From: Bugulina stolonifera
Taxonomy: Eukaryota; Bryozoa; Gymnolaemata; Cheilostomatida; Bugulidae
NCBI GenBank assembly: GCA_935421135.1
Contig: OW285187.1
Coordinates: forward strand, 18,724,429-18,788,428
Direction: 5' to 3'
Length of the DNA: 64,000 bases
Within the stretch, counting starts at the first letter, position 1. Each line of letters opens with the position of its first letter. The notes below the pieces were generated by a model. That model saw only the letters and a program-made list of their open reading frames with translations, had not been told where the DNA came from and did no database searches. Of the stretch, positions 1 to 10,780 are shown piece by piece. Position numbers and translations under genes: made by a program.

Positions 1-1136
1 TCAAAAACCACAAATTTGACATTATGTTTCATGTTTGCAAAGTTGTGTATTGCATGCAAAGCCATGTTTTATTGATTTTCATTCAAACTATGCATTCTGA
101 GCTTTGCAAAAGTGAATGGAACACATTGTTACAAACAGCAATTTGGCACAAAACACACTTAAAACTTACTTTTATGCAATATTGAACATCTTTTACTAGT
201 TCACCAACTAATAACTCAAGTGAATTAGTCAAAAACCACAAATTTGACATTATGTTTCATGTTTGCAAAGTTGAATATCACATGCAAAGCCATGTTTTAT
301 TGATTTTCATTCAAATTATGCATTCTGAACATTGCACAAGTGAATGAAACACATTGTTACAAACAGCAATTTGGCACAAAACACACTGAAAACTTACTTC
401 ATGCAGTATTGAACATCTTTTACTAGTTTACAAACTAATAACTCAGGTGAAATTGTAAAAATCACAAATCTGGCATTATGTTTCATGTTTGCAAAGTTGA
501 ATATTGCATGCAACGACTTGTTTTATAGATTTTCATCCAAACTATGCATTCTGAACACTGTAAAATTGAATGGAACACATTGTTACAAACAGTAATTTGG
601 TGCAAAACACGCTGAAAACTTACTTTTATGCAATATTGAACTTCTTTTACTAGTTTACCAGCTAATAACTCAAGTGAATTTGTCAAAAACCACAAATTTG
701 ACATTATGTTTCATGTTTGCAAAGTTGAATATTGCATGCATAGCCATGTTTTATTGATTTTCATCCAAATTATGCATTCTGAACATTGCAAAAGTGAATG
801 AAACACATTGTTACAGACAGCAATTTGGCACAAAAATCACTTAAAACTTACTTTTATGCAATATTGAACATCTTCTGCTAGTATACAAACTAATAACTCA
901 AGTGAATTTGTCAAAAGTCACGAATTTGACAATATGTTTCATGTTTGCAAAGTTAAATATTGCATGCAAAGCCATGATTTATTGATTTTCATTCAAATTG
1001 TGCATTCTGAACATTGCAAATGTGAATGAAACACATTGTTACAAACAGCAATTTGTCACAAAACACACTGAAAACTTACTTTCATGCAATATTGAACATC
1101 TTATACTAGGTTACCAACTAATAACTCAAGTGAATT

Positions 1137-1159
1137 TGTCAAAAACCACAAATTTGACA
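1137..1159. repeat. Short inverted repeat TGTCAAA-9-TTTGACA (representative)
   Basis: Seven-base arms at 1137-1143 and 1153-1159 are perfect reverse complements around a 9-nt A-rich spacer. The pair is present in the majority of units that read TTTGTCAAAAACCAC followed by AAATTTGACA. Units of the GGTGAAATTGTAAAAATCAC class have lost the left arm. No function can be assigned. Confidence 0.8.
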
Positions 1160-1179
1160 TTATGTTTCATGTTTGCAAA

Positions 1180-1325
1180 GTTGAATATTGCATGCAAAGC
1201 CATGTTTTATTGATTTTCATTCAAATTATGCATTCTGAACATTGTAAAAGTGAATGAAACACATTGTTACAAACAGCAATTAGGTACAAAACACGCTGAA
1301 AACTTACTTTCATGCAATATTGAAC
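1180..1325. repeat. Intra-monomer imperfect dyad (long inverted repeat), representative copy
   Basis: The left arm at 1180-1199 and the right arm at 1307-1325 are reverse complements except for one missing base and one mismatch. The core AATATTGCATG pairs exactly with CATGCAATATT. The loop is about 107 nt. The same pair of arms occurs in nearly every monomer of the array. Variants that alter an arm (CATGCAGTATT, TATCACATGC, TATCGCATGC, TTGCATGCATAG) break or shorten the pairing in some monomer classes. Dyads of this sort can form hairpins or cruciforms in single-stranded or supercoiled DNA; whether they do so here is inference. Confidence 0.8.
1188..1197. repeat. Perfect 10-bp palindrome TTGCATGCAA in each monomer (representative)
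   Basis: TTGCATGCAA equals its own reverse complement. It lies inside the left arm of the long dyad and recurs about once per 228 bp. It contains GCATGC and the CATGCA core. In plants CATGCA is the core of the RY element read by B3-domain proteins, but no such role is shown here and the organism is unknown. Variants TCACATGCAA, TCGCATGCAA and TTGCGTGCAA mark particular monomer classes. Confidence 0.85.
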
Positions 1326-1334
1326 TTCTTTTAC

Positions 1335-1348
1335 TAGTTTACAAACTA
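1335..1348. repeat. Short inverted repeat TAGTTT-AC-AAACTA (representative)
   Basis: Six-base arms around a 2-nt spacer, overlapping the ACTAGT site. Intact in units reading TAGTTTACAAACTA; weakened in units reading TAGTTTACCAACTA and mostly lost in TAGTTTACCAGCTA. The three states help to classify monomers. Confidence 0.75.
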
Positions 1349-1769
1349 ATAACTCAAGTGAATTTGTCAAAAACGACAAATCTGACATTATGTTTCATGT
1401 TTGCAAAGTTGTATATTGCATGCAAAGCCATGTTTTATTGATTTTCATTCAAACTATGCATTCTGAACATTGCACAAGTGAATGAAACACATTGTTACAA
1501 ACAGCAATTTGGCACAAAACACACTGAAAACTTACTTCATGCAGTATTGAACATCTTTTACTAGTTTACAAACTAATAACTCAGGTGAAATTGTAAAAAT
1601 CACCAATCTGGCATTATGTTTCATGTTTGCAAAGTTGAATATTGCATGCAATGACTTGTTTTATGGATTTTCATCCAAACTATGCATTCTGAACACTGTA
1701 AAAGTGAATGAAACACATTGTTACAAACAGTAATTTAGTGCAAAACACACTGAAAACTTACTTTTATGC

Positions 1770-2470
1770 AATACTGAACATCTTTTACTAGTTTCCCAAC
1801 TAATAACTCAAGTGAATTTGTCAAAAACCATAAATCTGACATTATGTTTCATGTTTGCAAAGTTGTATATTGCATGCAAACCCATGTTTTATTGATTTTT
1901 TTACAAACTATGCATTCTGAACATTGCACAAGTGAATGAAACACATTGTTACACACCGCAATTTCGTACAAAACACACCGAAAACTTACTTTCATGCAAT
2001 ATTGAACATCTTATACTAGTTTACCAACTAATAACTCAAGTGAATTTGTCAAAAACCACAAATTTGACATTATGTTTCATGTTTGCAAAGTTGAATATTG
2101 CATGCAAAGCCATGTTTTATTGATTTTCATTCAAATTATGCATTCTGAACATTGTAAAGGTGAATGAAACACATTGTTACAGACCGCAATTTAGTACAAA
2201 ACACACTGAAAACTTACTTTCATGCAATATTGTACATCTTATACTAGTTTACCAACTAATAACTCAAGTGAATTTGTCAAAAACCACAAATTTGACATTA
2301 TGTTTCATGTTTGCAAAGTTGAATATTGCATGCAAAGCCATGTTTTATTGATTTTCATTCAAATTATGCTTTCTGAACATTGTGAATGTGAATGAAACAC
2401 ATTGTGACAAAAAGCAATTAGGTACAAAACACTGAAAACCTACTTTCATGCAATATTGAACATCTTTAAC
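1770..2470 (+). repeat. Three monomers of the right-end (domain 3) type
   Basis: Bases 1,774-1,960 carry the combination AATACTGAAC, TAGTTTCCCAAC, CATAAATCTG, TGCAAACCCATG and GATTTTTTTACAA. Together these otherwise occur only at about 60,259-60,450 and 62,307-62,500, with related forms near 58,680-58,860 and 63,460-63,640. The unit at 2,160-2,351, with ACAGACCGCAATTTAG and ATATTGTACATC, matches 41,991-42,182, 49,727-49,918 and 57,690-57,881. A unit with a 2-bp deletion (AAAACACTGAAAACC) follows. Confidence 0.8.
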
Positions 2471-2479
2471 TAGTTTACA

Positions 2480-4180
2480 AACTAATAACTTAAGTGAATT
2501 TGTCAAAAACCACAAATTTGACATTATGTTTCATGTTTGCAAAGTTGTGTATTGCATGCAAAGCCATGTTTTATTGATTTTCATTCAAACTATGCATTCT
2601 GAGCTTTGCAAAAGTGAATGGAACACATTGTTACAAACAGCAATTTGGCACAAAACACACTTAAAACTTACTTTTATGCAATATTGAACATCTTTTACTA
2701 GTTCACCAACTAATAACTCAAGTGAATTAGTCAAAAACCACAAATTTGACATTATGTTTCATGTTTGCAAAGTTGAATATCACATGCAAAGCCATGTTTT
2801 ATTGATTTTCATTCAAATTATGCATTCTGAACATTGCAAAATTGAATGAAACACATTGTTACAAACAGCAATTTGGCACAAAACACACTGAAAACTTACT
2901 TCATGCAATATTGAACATCTTTTACTAGTTTACAAACCAATAACTCAAGTGAAATAGTCAAAAATCACAAATCTGGCATCATGTTTCATGTTTGCAAAGT
3001 TGAATATTGCATGCAAAGACTTGTTTTATAGATTTTCATCCAAACTATGCATTTTGAACATTGCAAAAGTGAATGAAACACATTGTTACAAACATCAATT
3101 TGTCACAAAACACACTGAAAACTTACTTTCATGCAATATTGAACATCTTATACTAGTTTACCAACTAATAACTCAAGTGAATTTGTCAAAAACCACAAAT
3201 TTGACATTATGTTTCATGTTTGCAAAGTTGAATATTGCATGCAACGACGTGTTTTATGGATTTTCATCCAAACTATGCATTCTGAACACTGTAAAAGTGA
3301 ATGAAACACATTGTTCCAAACAGTAATTTAGTGCAAAACACGCTGAAAACTTACTTTTATGCAATATTGAACATCTTTTACTAGTTTACCAGCTAATAAC
3401 TCAAGTGAATTTGTCAAAAACCACAAATTTGACATTATGTTTCATGTTTGCAAAGTTGAATATTGCATGCATAGCCATGTTTTATTGATTTTCATTCAAA
3501 TTATGCATTCTGAACATTGCAAAAGTGAATGAAACACATTGTTACAGACAGCAATTTGGCACAAAAATCACTTAAAACTTACTTTTATGCAATATTGAAC
3601 ATCTTCTGCTAGTTTACAAACTAATAACTCAAGTGAATTTGTCAAAAGTCACGAATTTGACATTATGTTTCATGTTTGCAAAGTTAAATATTGCATGCAA
3701 AGCCATGATTTATTGATTTTCATTCAAATTATGCATTCTGAACATTGCAAATGTGAATGAAACACATTGTTACAAACAGCAATTTGTCACAAAACACACT
3801 GAAAACTTATTTTCATGCAATATTGAATATCTTATACTAGTTTACCAACTAATAACTCAAGTGAATTTGTCAAAAACCACAAATTTGACATTATGTTTCA
3901 TGTTTGCAAAGTTGAATATTGCATGCAAAGCCATGTTTTATTGATTTTCATTCAAATTATGCATTCTGAACATTGTAAAAGTGAATGAAACACATTGTTA
4001 CAAACAGCAATTAGGTACAAAACACGCTGAAAACTTACTTTCATGCAATATTGAACTTCTTTTACTAGTTTACAAACTAATAACTCAAGTGAATTTGTCA
4101 AAAACGACAACTCTGACATTATGTTTCATGTTTGCAAAGTTGTATATTGCATGCAAAGCCATGTTTTATTGATTTTCATT
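2480..4180 (+). repeat. Block A, copy 1 (about 7.5 monomers, 1.7 kb)
   Basis: Marked by TGTGTATTGC plus CTGAGCTTTGC at its start, AATATCACATGC, a unit reading GGCATCATGTTTCATG, and AAAACGACAACTC at its end. Continues into block B. Carries ATTATGCATTCTG near 3,730, where copies 2 and 4-6 read ATTGTGC. Confidence 0.82.
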
Positions 4181-6795
4181 CAAACTATGCATTCTGAACA
4201 TTGCACAAGTGAATGAAACACATTGTTACAAACAGCAATTTGGCACAAAACACACTGAAAACTTACTTCATGCAATATTGAACATCTTTTACTAGTTTAC
4301 AAACTAATAACTCAGGTGAAATTGTAAAAATCACAAATCTGGCATTATGTTTCATGTTTGCAAAGTTGAATATTGCATGCAACGACTTGTTTTATAGATT
4401 TTCATCCAAACTATGCATTCTGAACATTGTAAAAGTGAATGAAACACATTGTTAAAAACAGCAATTAGGTACAAAACACGCTGAAAACTTACTTTCATGC
4501 AATATTGAACTTCTTTTACTAGTTTACAAACTAATAACTCAAGTGAATTTGTCAAAAACGACAAATCTGACATTATGTTTCATGTTTGCAAAGTTGTATA
4601 TTGCATGCAAAGCCATGTTTTATTGATTTTCATTCAAACTATGCATTCTGAACATTGCACAAGTGAATGAAACACATTGTTACAAACAGCAATTTGGCAC
4701 AAAACACACTGAAAACTTACTTCATGCAGTATTGAACATCTTTTACTAGTTTACAAACTAATAACTCAGGTGAAATTGTAAAAATCACAAATCTGGCATT
4801 ATGTTTCATGTTTGCAAAGTTGAATATTGCATGCAACGACTTGTTTTATAGATTTTCATCCAAACTATGCATTCTGAACACTGTAAAATTGAATGGAACA
4901 CATTGTTACAAACAGTAATTTGGTGCAAAACACGCTGAAAACTTACTTTTATGCAATATTGAACATCTTTTACTAGTTTACCAGCTAATAACTCAAGTGA
5001 ATTTGTCAAAAACCACAAATTTGACATTATGTTTCATGTTTGCAAAGTTGAATATTGCATGCATAGCCATGTTTTATTGATTTTCATCCAAATTATGCAT
5101 TCTGAACATTGCAAAAGTGAATGAAACACATTGTTACAGACAGCAATTTGGCACAAAAATCACTTAAAACTTACTTTTATGCAATATTGAACATCTTCTG
5201 CTAGTATACAAACTAATAACTCAAGTGAATTTGTCAAAAGTCACGAATTTGACATTATGTTTCATGTTTGCAAAGTTAAATATTGCATGCAAAGCCATGA
5301 TTTATTGATTTTCATTCAAATTGTGCATTCTGAACATTGCAAATGTGAATGAAACACATTGTTACAAACAGCAATTTGTCACAAAACACACTGAAAACTT
5401 ACTTTCATGCAATATTGAACATCTTATACTAGGTTACCAACTAATAACTCAAGTGAATTTGTCAAAAACCACAAATTTGACATTATGTTTCATGTTTGCA
5501 AAGTTGAATATTGCATGCAAAGCCATGTTTTATTGATTTTCATTCAAATTATGCATTCTGAACATTGTAAAAGTGAATGAAACACATTGTTACAAACAGC
5601 AATTAGGTACAAAACACGCTGAAAACTTACTTTCATGCAATATTGAACTTCTTTTACTAGTTTACAAACTAATAACTCAAGTGAATTTGTCAAAAACGAC
5701 AAATCTGACATTATGTTTCATGTTTGCAAAGTTGTATATTGCATGCAAAGCCATGTTTTATTGATTTTCATTCAAACTATGCATTCTGAACATTGCACAA
5801 GTGAATGAAACACATTGTTACAAACAGCAATTTGGCACAAAACACACTGAAAACTTACTTCATGCAGTATTGAACATCTTTTACTAGTTTACAAACTAAT
5901 AACTCAGGTGAAATTGTAAAAATCACCAATCTGGCATTATGTTTCATGTTTGCAAAGTTGAATATTGCATGCAATGACTTGTTTTATGGATTTTCATCCA
6001 AACTATGCATTCTGAACACTGTAAAAGTGAATGAAACACATTGTTACAAACAGTAATTTAGTGCAAAACACACTGAAAACTTACTTTTATGCAATATTGA
6101 ACATCTTTTACTAGTTTACCAGCTAATAACTCAAGTGAATTTGTCAAAAACCACAAATTTGACATTATGTTTCATGTTTGCAAAGTTGAATATTGCATGC
6201 ATAGCCATGTTTTATTGATTTTCATCCAAATTATGCATTCTGAACATTGCAAAAGTGAATGGAACACATTGTTACAGACAGCAATTTGGCACAAAACACA
6301 CTTAAAACTTACTTTTATGCAATATTGAACATCTTTTACTAGTTTACCAACTAATAACTCAAGTGAATTAGTCAAAAACCACAAATTTGACATTATTTTT
6401 CATGTTTGCAAAGTTGAATATCGCATGCAAAGCCATGTTTTATTGATTTTCATTCAAATTATGCATTCTGAACATTGCAAAAGTGAATGAAACACATTGT
6501 TACAAACAGCAATTTGGCACAAAACACACTTAAAACTTACTTTTGTGCAATATTGCACATCTTCTACCAGTTTACAAACTAATAACTCAAGTGAGTTTGT
6601 CATAAGTCACGAATTTGACATTATGTTTCACGTTTGCAAAGTTAAATATTGCATGCAAAGCCATGTTTTATAGATTTTCATCCAAACTATGCATTCTGAA
6701 CACTGTAAAATTGAATGGAACACATTGTTACAAACAGTAATTTGGTGCAAAACACGCTGAAAACTTACTTTTATGCAATATTGAACATCTTTAAC
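4180..6795 (+). repeat. Block B, copy 1 (about 11.5 monomers, 2.6 kb)
   Basis: Starts with a unit reading CAAACTATGCATTCTGAACATTGCACAAG and includes GGTGAAATTGTAAAAATCAC units, GCAACGACTTG and GCAATGACTTG units, TGCATGCATAGCC units and the ATTTCACGTTTG-like unit near 6,627. Copies follow at 10,780-13,395, 16,926-19,541 and 21,250-23,860. The GTTAAAAACAGC variant in the second unit is kept in copies 1-3 but is GTTACAAACAGC in copy 4. Confidence 0.8.
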
Positions 6796-6804
6796 TAGTT
6801 TACA

Positions 6805-8505
6805 AACTAATAACTTAAGTGAATTTGTCAAAAACCACAAATTTGACATTATGTTTCATGTTTGCAAAGTTGTGTATTGCATGCAAAGCCATGTTTTATT
6901 GATTTTCATTCAAACTATGCATTCTGAGCTTTGCAAAAGTGAATGGAACACATTGTTACAAACAGCAATTTGGCACAAAACACACTTAAAACTTACTTTT
7001 ATGCAATATTGAACATCTTTTACTAGTTCACCAACTAATAACTCAAGTGAATTAGTCAAAAACCACAAATTTGACATTATGTTTCATGTTTGCAAAGTTG
7101 AATATCACATGCAAAGCCATGTTTTATTGATTTTCATTCAAATTATGCATTCTGAACATTGCAAAATTGAATGAAACACATTGTTACAAACAGCAATTTG
7201 GCACAAAACACACTGAAAACTTACTTCATGCAATATTGAACATCTTTTACTAGTTTACAAACCAATAACTCAAGTGAAATAGTCAAAAATCACAAATCTG
7301 GCATCATGTTTCATGTTTGCAAAGTTGAATATTGCATGCAAAGACTTGTTTTATAGATTTTCATCCAAACTATGCATTTTGAACATTGCAAAAGTGAATG
7401 AAACACATTGTTACAAACATCAATTTGTCACAAAACACACTGAAAACTTACTTTCATGCAATATTGAACATCTTATACTAGTTTACCAACTAATAACTCA
7501 AGTGAATTTGTCAAAAACCACAAATTTGACATTATGTTTCATGTTTGCAAAGTTGAATATTGCATGCAACGACGTGTTTTATGGATTTTCATCCACACTA
7601 TGCATTCTGAACACTGTAAAAGTGAATGAAACACATTGTTCCAAACAGTAATTTAGTGCAAAACACGCTGAAAACTTACTTTTATGCAATATTGAACATC
7701 TTTTACTAGTTTACCAGCTAATAACTCAAGTGAATTTGTCAAAAACCACAAATTTGACATTATGTTTCATGTTTGCAAAGTTGAATATTGCATGCATAGC
7801 CATGTTTTATTGATTTTCATTCAAATTATGCATTCTGAACCTTGCAAAAGTGAATGAAACACATTGTTACAGACAGCAATTTGGCACAAAAATCACTTAA
7901 AACTTACTTTTATGCAATATTGAACATCTTCTGCTAGTTTACAAACTAATAACTCAAGTGAATTTGTCAAAAGTCACGAATTTGACATTATGTTTCATGT
8001 TTGCAAAGTTAAATATTGCATGCAAAGCCATGATTTATTGATTTTCATTCAAATTGTGCATTCTGAACATTGCAAATGTGAATGAAACACATTGTTACAA
8101 ACAGCAATTTGTCACAAAACACACTGAAAACTTATTTTCATGCAATATTGAATATCTTATACTAGTTTACCAACTAATAACTCAAGTGAATTTGTCAAAA
8201 ACCACAAATTTGACATTATGTTTCATGTTTGCAAAGTTGAATATTGCATGCAAAGCCATGTTTTATTGATTTTCATTCAAATTATGCATTCTGAACATTG
8301 TAAAAGTGAATGAAACACATTGTTACAAACAGCAATTAGGTACAAAACACGCTGAAAACTTACTTTCATGCAATATTGAACTTCTTTTACTAGTTTACAA
8401 ACTAATAACTCAAGTGAATTTGTCAAAAACGACAACTCTGACATTATGTTTCATGTTTGCAAAGTTGTATATTGCATGCAAAGCCATGTTTTATTGATTT
8501 TCATT
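6805..8505 (+). repeat. Block A, copy 2
   Basis: Matches copy 1 at offset 4,325 (19 monomers). Distinguished by CTGAACCTTGC and ATTGTGCATTC. It continues into block C (ATGCTTTCTG), not block B. Confidence 0.82.
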
Positions 8506-9079
8506 CAAATTATGCTTTCTGAACATTGTGAATGTGAATGAAACACATTGTGACAAAAAGCAATTAGGTACAAAACACTGAAAACCTACTTTCATGCAAT
8601 ATTGAACATCTTTAACTAGTTTACAAACTAATAACTTAAGTGAATTTGTCAAAAACCACAAATTTGACATTATGTTTCATGTTTGCAAAGTTGTGTATTG
8701 CATGCAAAGCCATGTTTTATTGATTTTCATTCAAACTATGCATTCTGAGCTTTGCAAAAGTGAATGGAACACATTGTTACAAACAGCAATTTGGCACAAA
8801 ACACACTTAAAACTTACTTTTATGCAATATTGAACATCTTTTACTAGTTCACCAACTAATAACTCAAGTGAATTAGTCAAAAACCACAAATTTGACATTA
8901 TGTTTCATGTTTGCAAAGTTGAATATCACATGCAAAGCCATGTTTTATTGATTTTCATTCAAATTATGCTTTCTGAACATTGTGAATGTGAATGAAACAC
9001 ATTGTGACAAAAAGCAATTAGGTACAAAACACTGAAAACCTACTTTCATGCAATATTGAACATCTTTAACTAGTTTACA

Positions 9080-10780
9080 AACTAATAACTTAAGTGAATT
9101 TGTCAAAAACCACAAATTTGACATTATGTTTCATGTTTGCAAAGTTGTGTATTGCATGCAAAGCCATGTTTTATTGATTTTCATTCAAACTATGCATTCT
9201 GAGCTTTGCAAAAGTGAATGGAACACATTGTTACAAACAGCAATTTGGCACAAAACACACTTAAAACTTACTTTTATGCAATATTGAACATCTTTTACTA
9301 GTTCACCAACTAATAACTCAAGTGAATTAGTCAAAAACCACAAATTTGACATTATGTTTCATGTTTGCAAAGTTGAATATCACATGCAAAGCCATGTTTT
9401 ATTGATTTTCATTCAAATTATGCATTCTGAACATTGCAAAATTGAATGAAACACATTGTTACAAACAGCAATTTGGCACAAAACACACTGAAAACTTACT
9501 TCATGCAATATTGAACATCTTTTACTAGTTTACAAACCAATAACTCAAGTGAAATAGTCAAAAATCACAAATCTGGCATCATGTTTCATGTTTGCAAAGT
9601 TGAATATTGCATGCAAAGACTTGTTTTATAGATTTTCATCCAAACTATGCATTTTGAACATTGCAAAAGTGAATGAAACACATTGTTACAAACATCAATT
9701 TGTCACAAAACACACTGAAAACTTACTTTCATGCAATATTGAACATCTTATACTAGTTTACCAACTAATAACTCAAGTGAATTTGTCAAAAACCACAAAT
9801 TTGACATTATGTTTCATGTTTGCAAAGTTGAATATTGCATGCAACGACGTGTTTTATGGATTTTCATCCAAACTATGCATTCTGAACACTGTAAAAGTGA
9901 ATGAAACACATTGTTCCAAACAGTAATTTAGTGCAAAACACGCTGAAAACTTACTTTTATGCAATATTGAACATCTTTTACTAGTTTACCAGCTAATAAC
10001 TCAAGTGAATTTGTCAAAAACCACAAATTTGACATTATGTTTCATGTTTGCAAAGTTGAATATTGCATGCATAGCCATGTTTTATTGATTTTCATTCAAA
10101 TTATGCATTCTGAACATTGCAAAAGTGAATGAAACACATTGTTACAGACAGCAATTTGGCACAAAAATCACTTAAAACTTACTTTTATGCAATATTGAAC
10201 ATCTTCTGCTAGTTTACAAACTAATAACTCAAGTGAATTTGTCAAAAGTCACGAATTTGACATTATGTTTCATGTTTGCAAAGTTAAATATTGCATGCAA
10301 AGCCATGATTTATTGATTTTCATTCAAATTATGCATTCTGAACATTGCAAATGTGAATGAAACACATTGTTACAAACAGCAATTTGTCACAAAACACACT
10401 GAAAACTTATTTTCATGCAATATTGAATATCTTATACTAGTTTACCAACTAATAACTCAAGTGAATTTGTCAAAAACCACAAATTTGACATTATGTTTCA
10501 TGTTTGCAAAGTTGAATATTGCATGCAAAGCCATGTTTTATTGATTTTCATTCAAATTATGCATTCTGAACATTGTAAAAGTGAATGAAACACATTGTTA
10601 CAAACAGCAATTAGGTACAAAACACGCTGAAAACTTACTTTCATGCAATATTGAACTTCTTTTACTAGTTTACAAACTAATAACTCAAGTGAATTTGTCA
10701 AAAACGACAACTCTGACATTATGTTTCATGTTTGCAAAGTTGTATATTGCATGCAAAGCCATGTTTTATTGATTTTCATT
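9080..10780 (+). repeat. Block A, copy 3
   Basis: Identical in the stretches compared to copy 1, offset 6,600. Continues into block B. Confidence 0.82.

Larger units (their letters stand above)
1139..1366 (+). repeat. Representative 228-bp monomer
   Basis: One full unit used here as the reference phase, cut at the TC that precedes the A-rich run (the window also starts in this phase). In order it holds a short inverted repeat (1137-1159), ATGTTTCATGTTTGCAAAG, the left arm of a long dyad with a 10-bp palindrome (1180-1199), the TGATTTTCATTCAAATT stretch that carries a stop codon in the longest + frame, TATGCATTCTGAAC, the GAAACACATTGTTAC box, the variable region GGTACAAAACACGCTG, the right dyad arm (1307-1325), a second short inverted repeat (1335-1348) and AATAACTCAAGTGAAT. 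The next unit starts at 1367, giving exactly 228 bp. Confidence 0.93.
1..1770 (+). repeat. Left segment: about eight mixed monomers, partly duplicated at 4,613-6,093
   Basis: Bases 1-337 match 2,503-2,839 (offset 2,502, 11 monomers), including the private TGTGTATTGCATG and CTGAGCTTTGC variants. From about 290 to 1,770 the sequence instead matches 4,613-6,093 at offset 4,323 (19 monomers), with only scattered differences. The segment is therefore a mosaic of pieces of the neighbouring 29-mer HOR, probably a truncated or rearranged copy. It contains no gene. Confidence 0.8.
2331..8930 (+). repeat. 29-mer HOR, copy 1 (6,600 bp)
   Basis: Compared with the next 6,600 bp, all stretches checked are identical, including private variants such as GTTAAAAACAGC (4,451), CATTATTTTTCATG (near 6,390) and CTGAACCTTGC (near 7,840). 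6,600 / 29 = 227.6 bp. Internally the copy holds block A, block B, block A again, and then the short C unit pair that starts ATTATGCTTTCTGAACATTGTG. No open reading frame in it exceeds 112 codons. Confidence 0.88.

Noticed and set aside
1188..1197. TTGCATGCAA / CATGCA as a functional plant RY (B3-factor) element
   Set aside because: The word matches, but the host is unknown, and a site repeated about 280 times in satellite DNA is not evidence of gene regulation. Kept only as a structural palindrome.
2988..3326. 112-codon open reading frames recurring on the + strand (also 103- and 90-codon forms at 25,255 and 21,424)
   Set aside because: They lie wholly within satellite units, cross unit boundaries, contain the unit's own repeat twice and depend on whether one stop codon is present. 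No promoter, start context or conserved protein family is visible.
3753..4172. 63- and 71-codon + strand frames in almost every unit
   Set aside because: Same reason: they are the shadow of the 228-bp unit between two recurring stop codons.
4352..4573. 73-codon, cysteine-containing frames on the - strand, repeated dozens of times (could be mistaken for a family of small secreted peptides)
   Set aside because: The frame is one monomer long (222 of 228 bp) and recurs only because the monomer does. Changes between copies follow the DNA variants of the monomer classes and no signal peptide or constant cysteine framework is evident.
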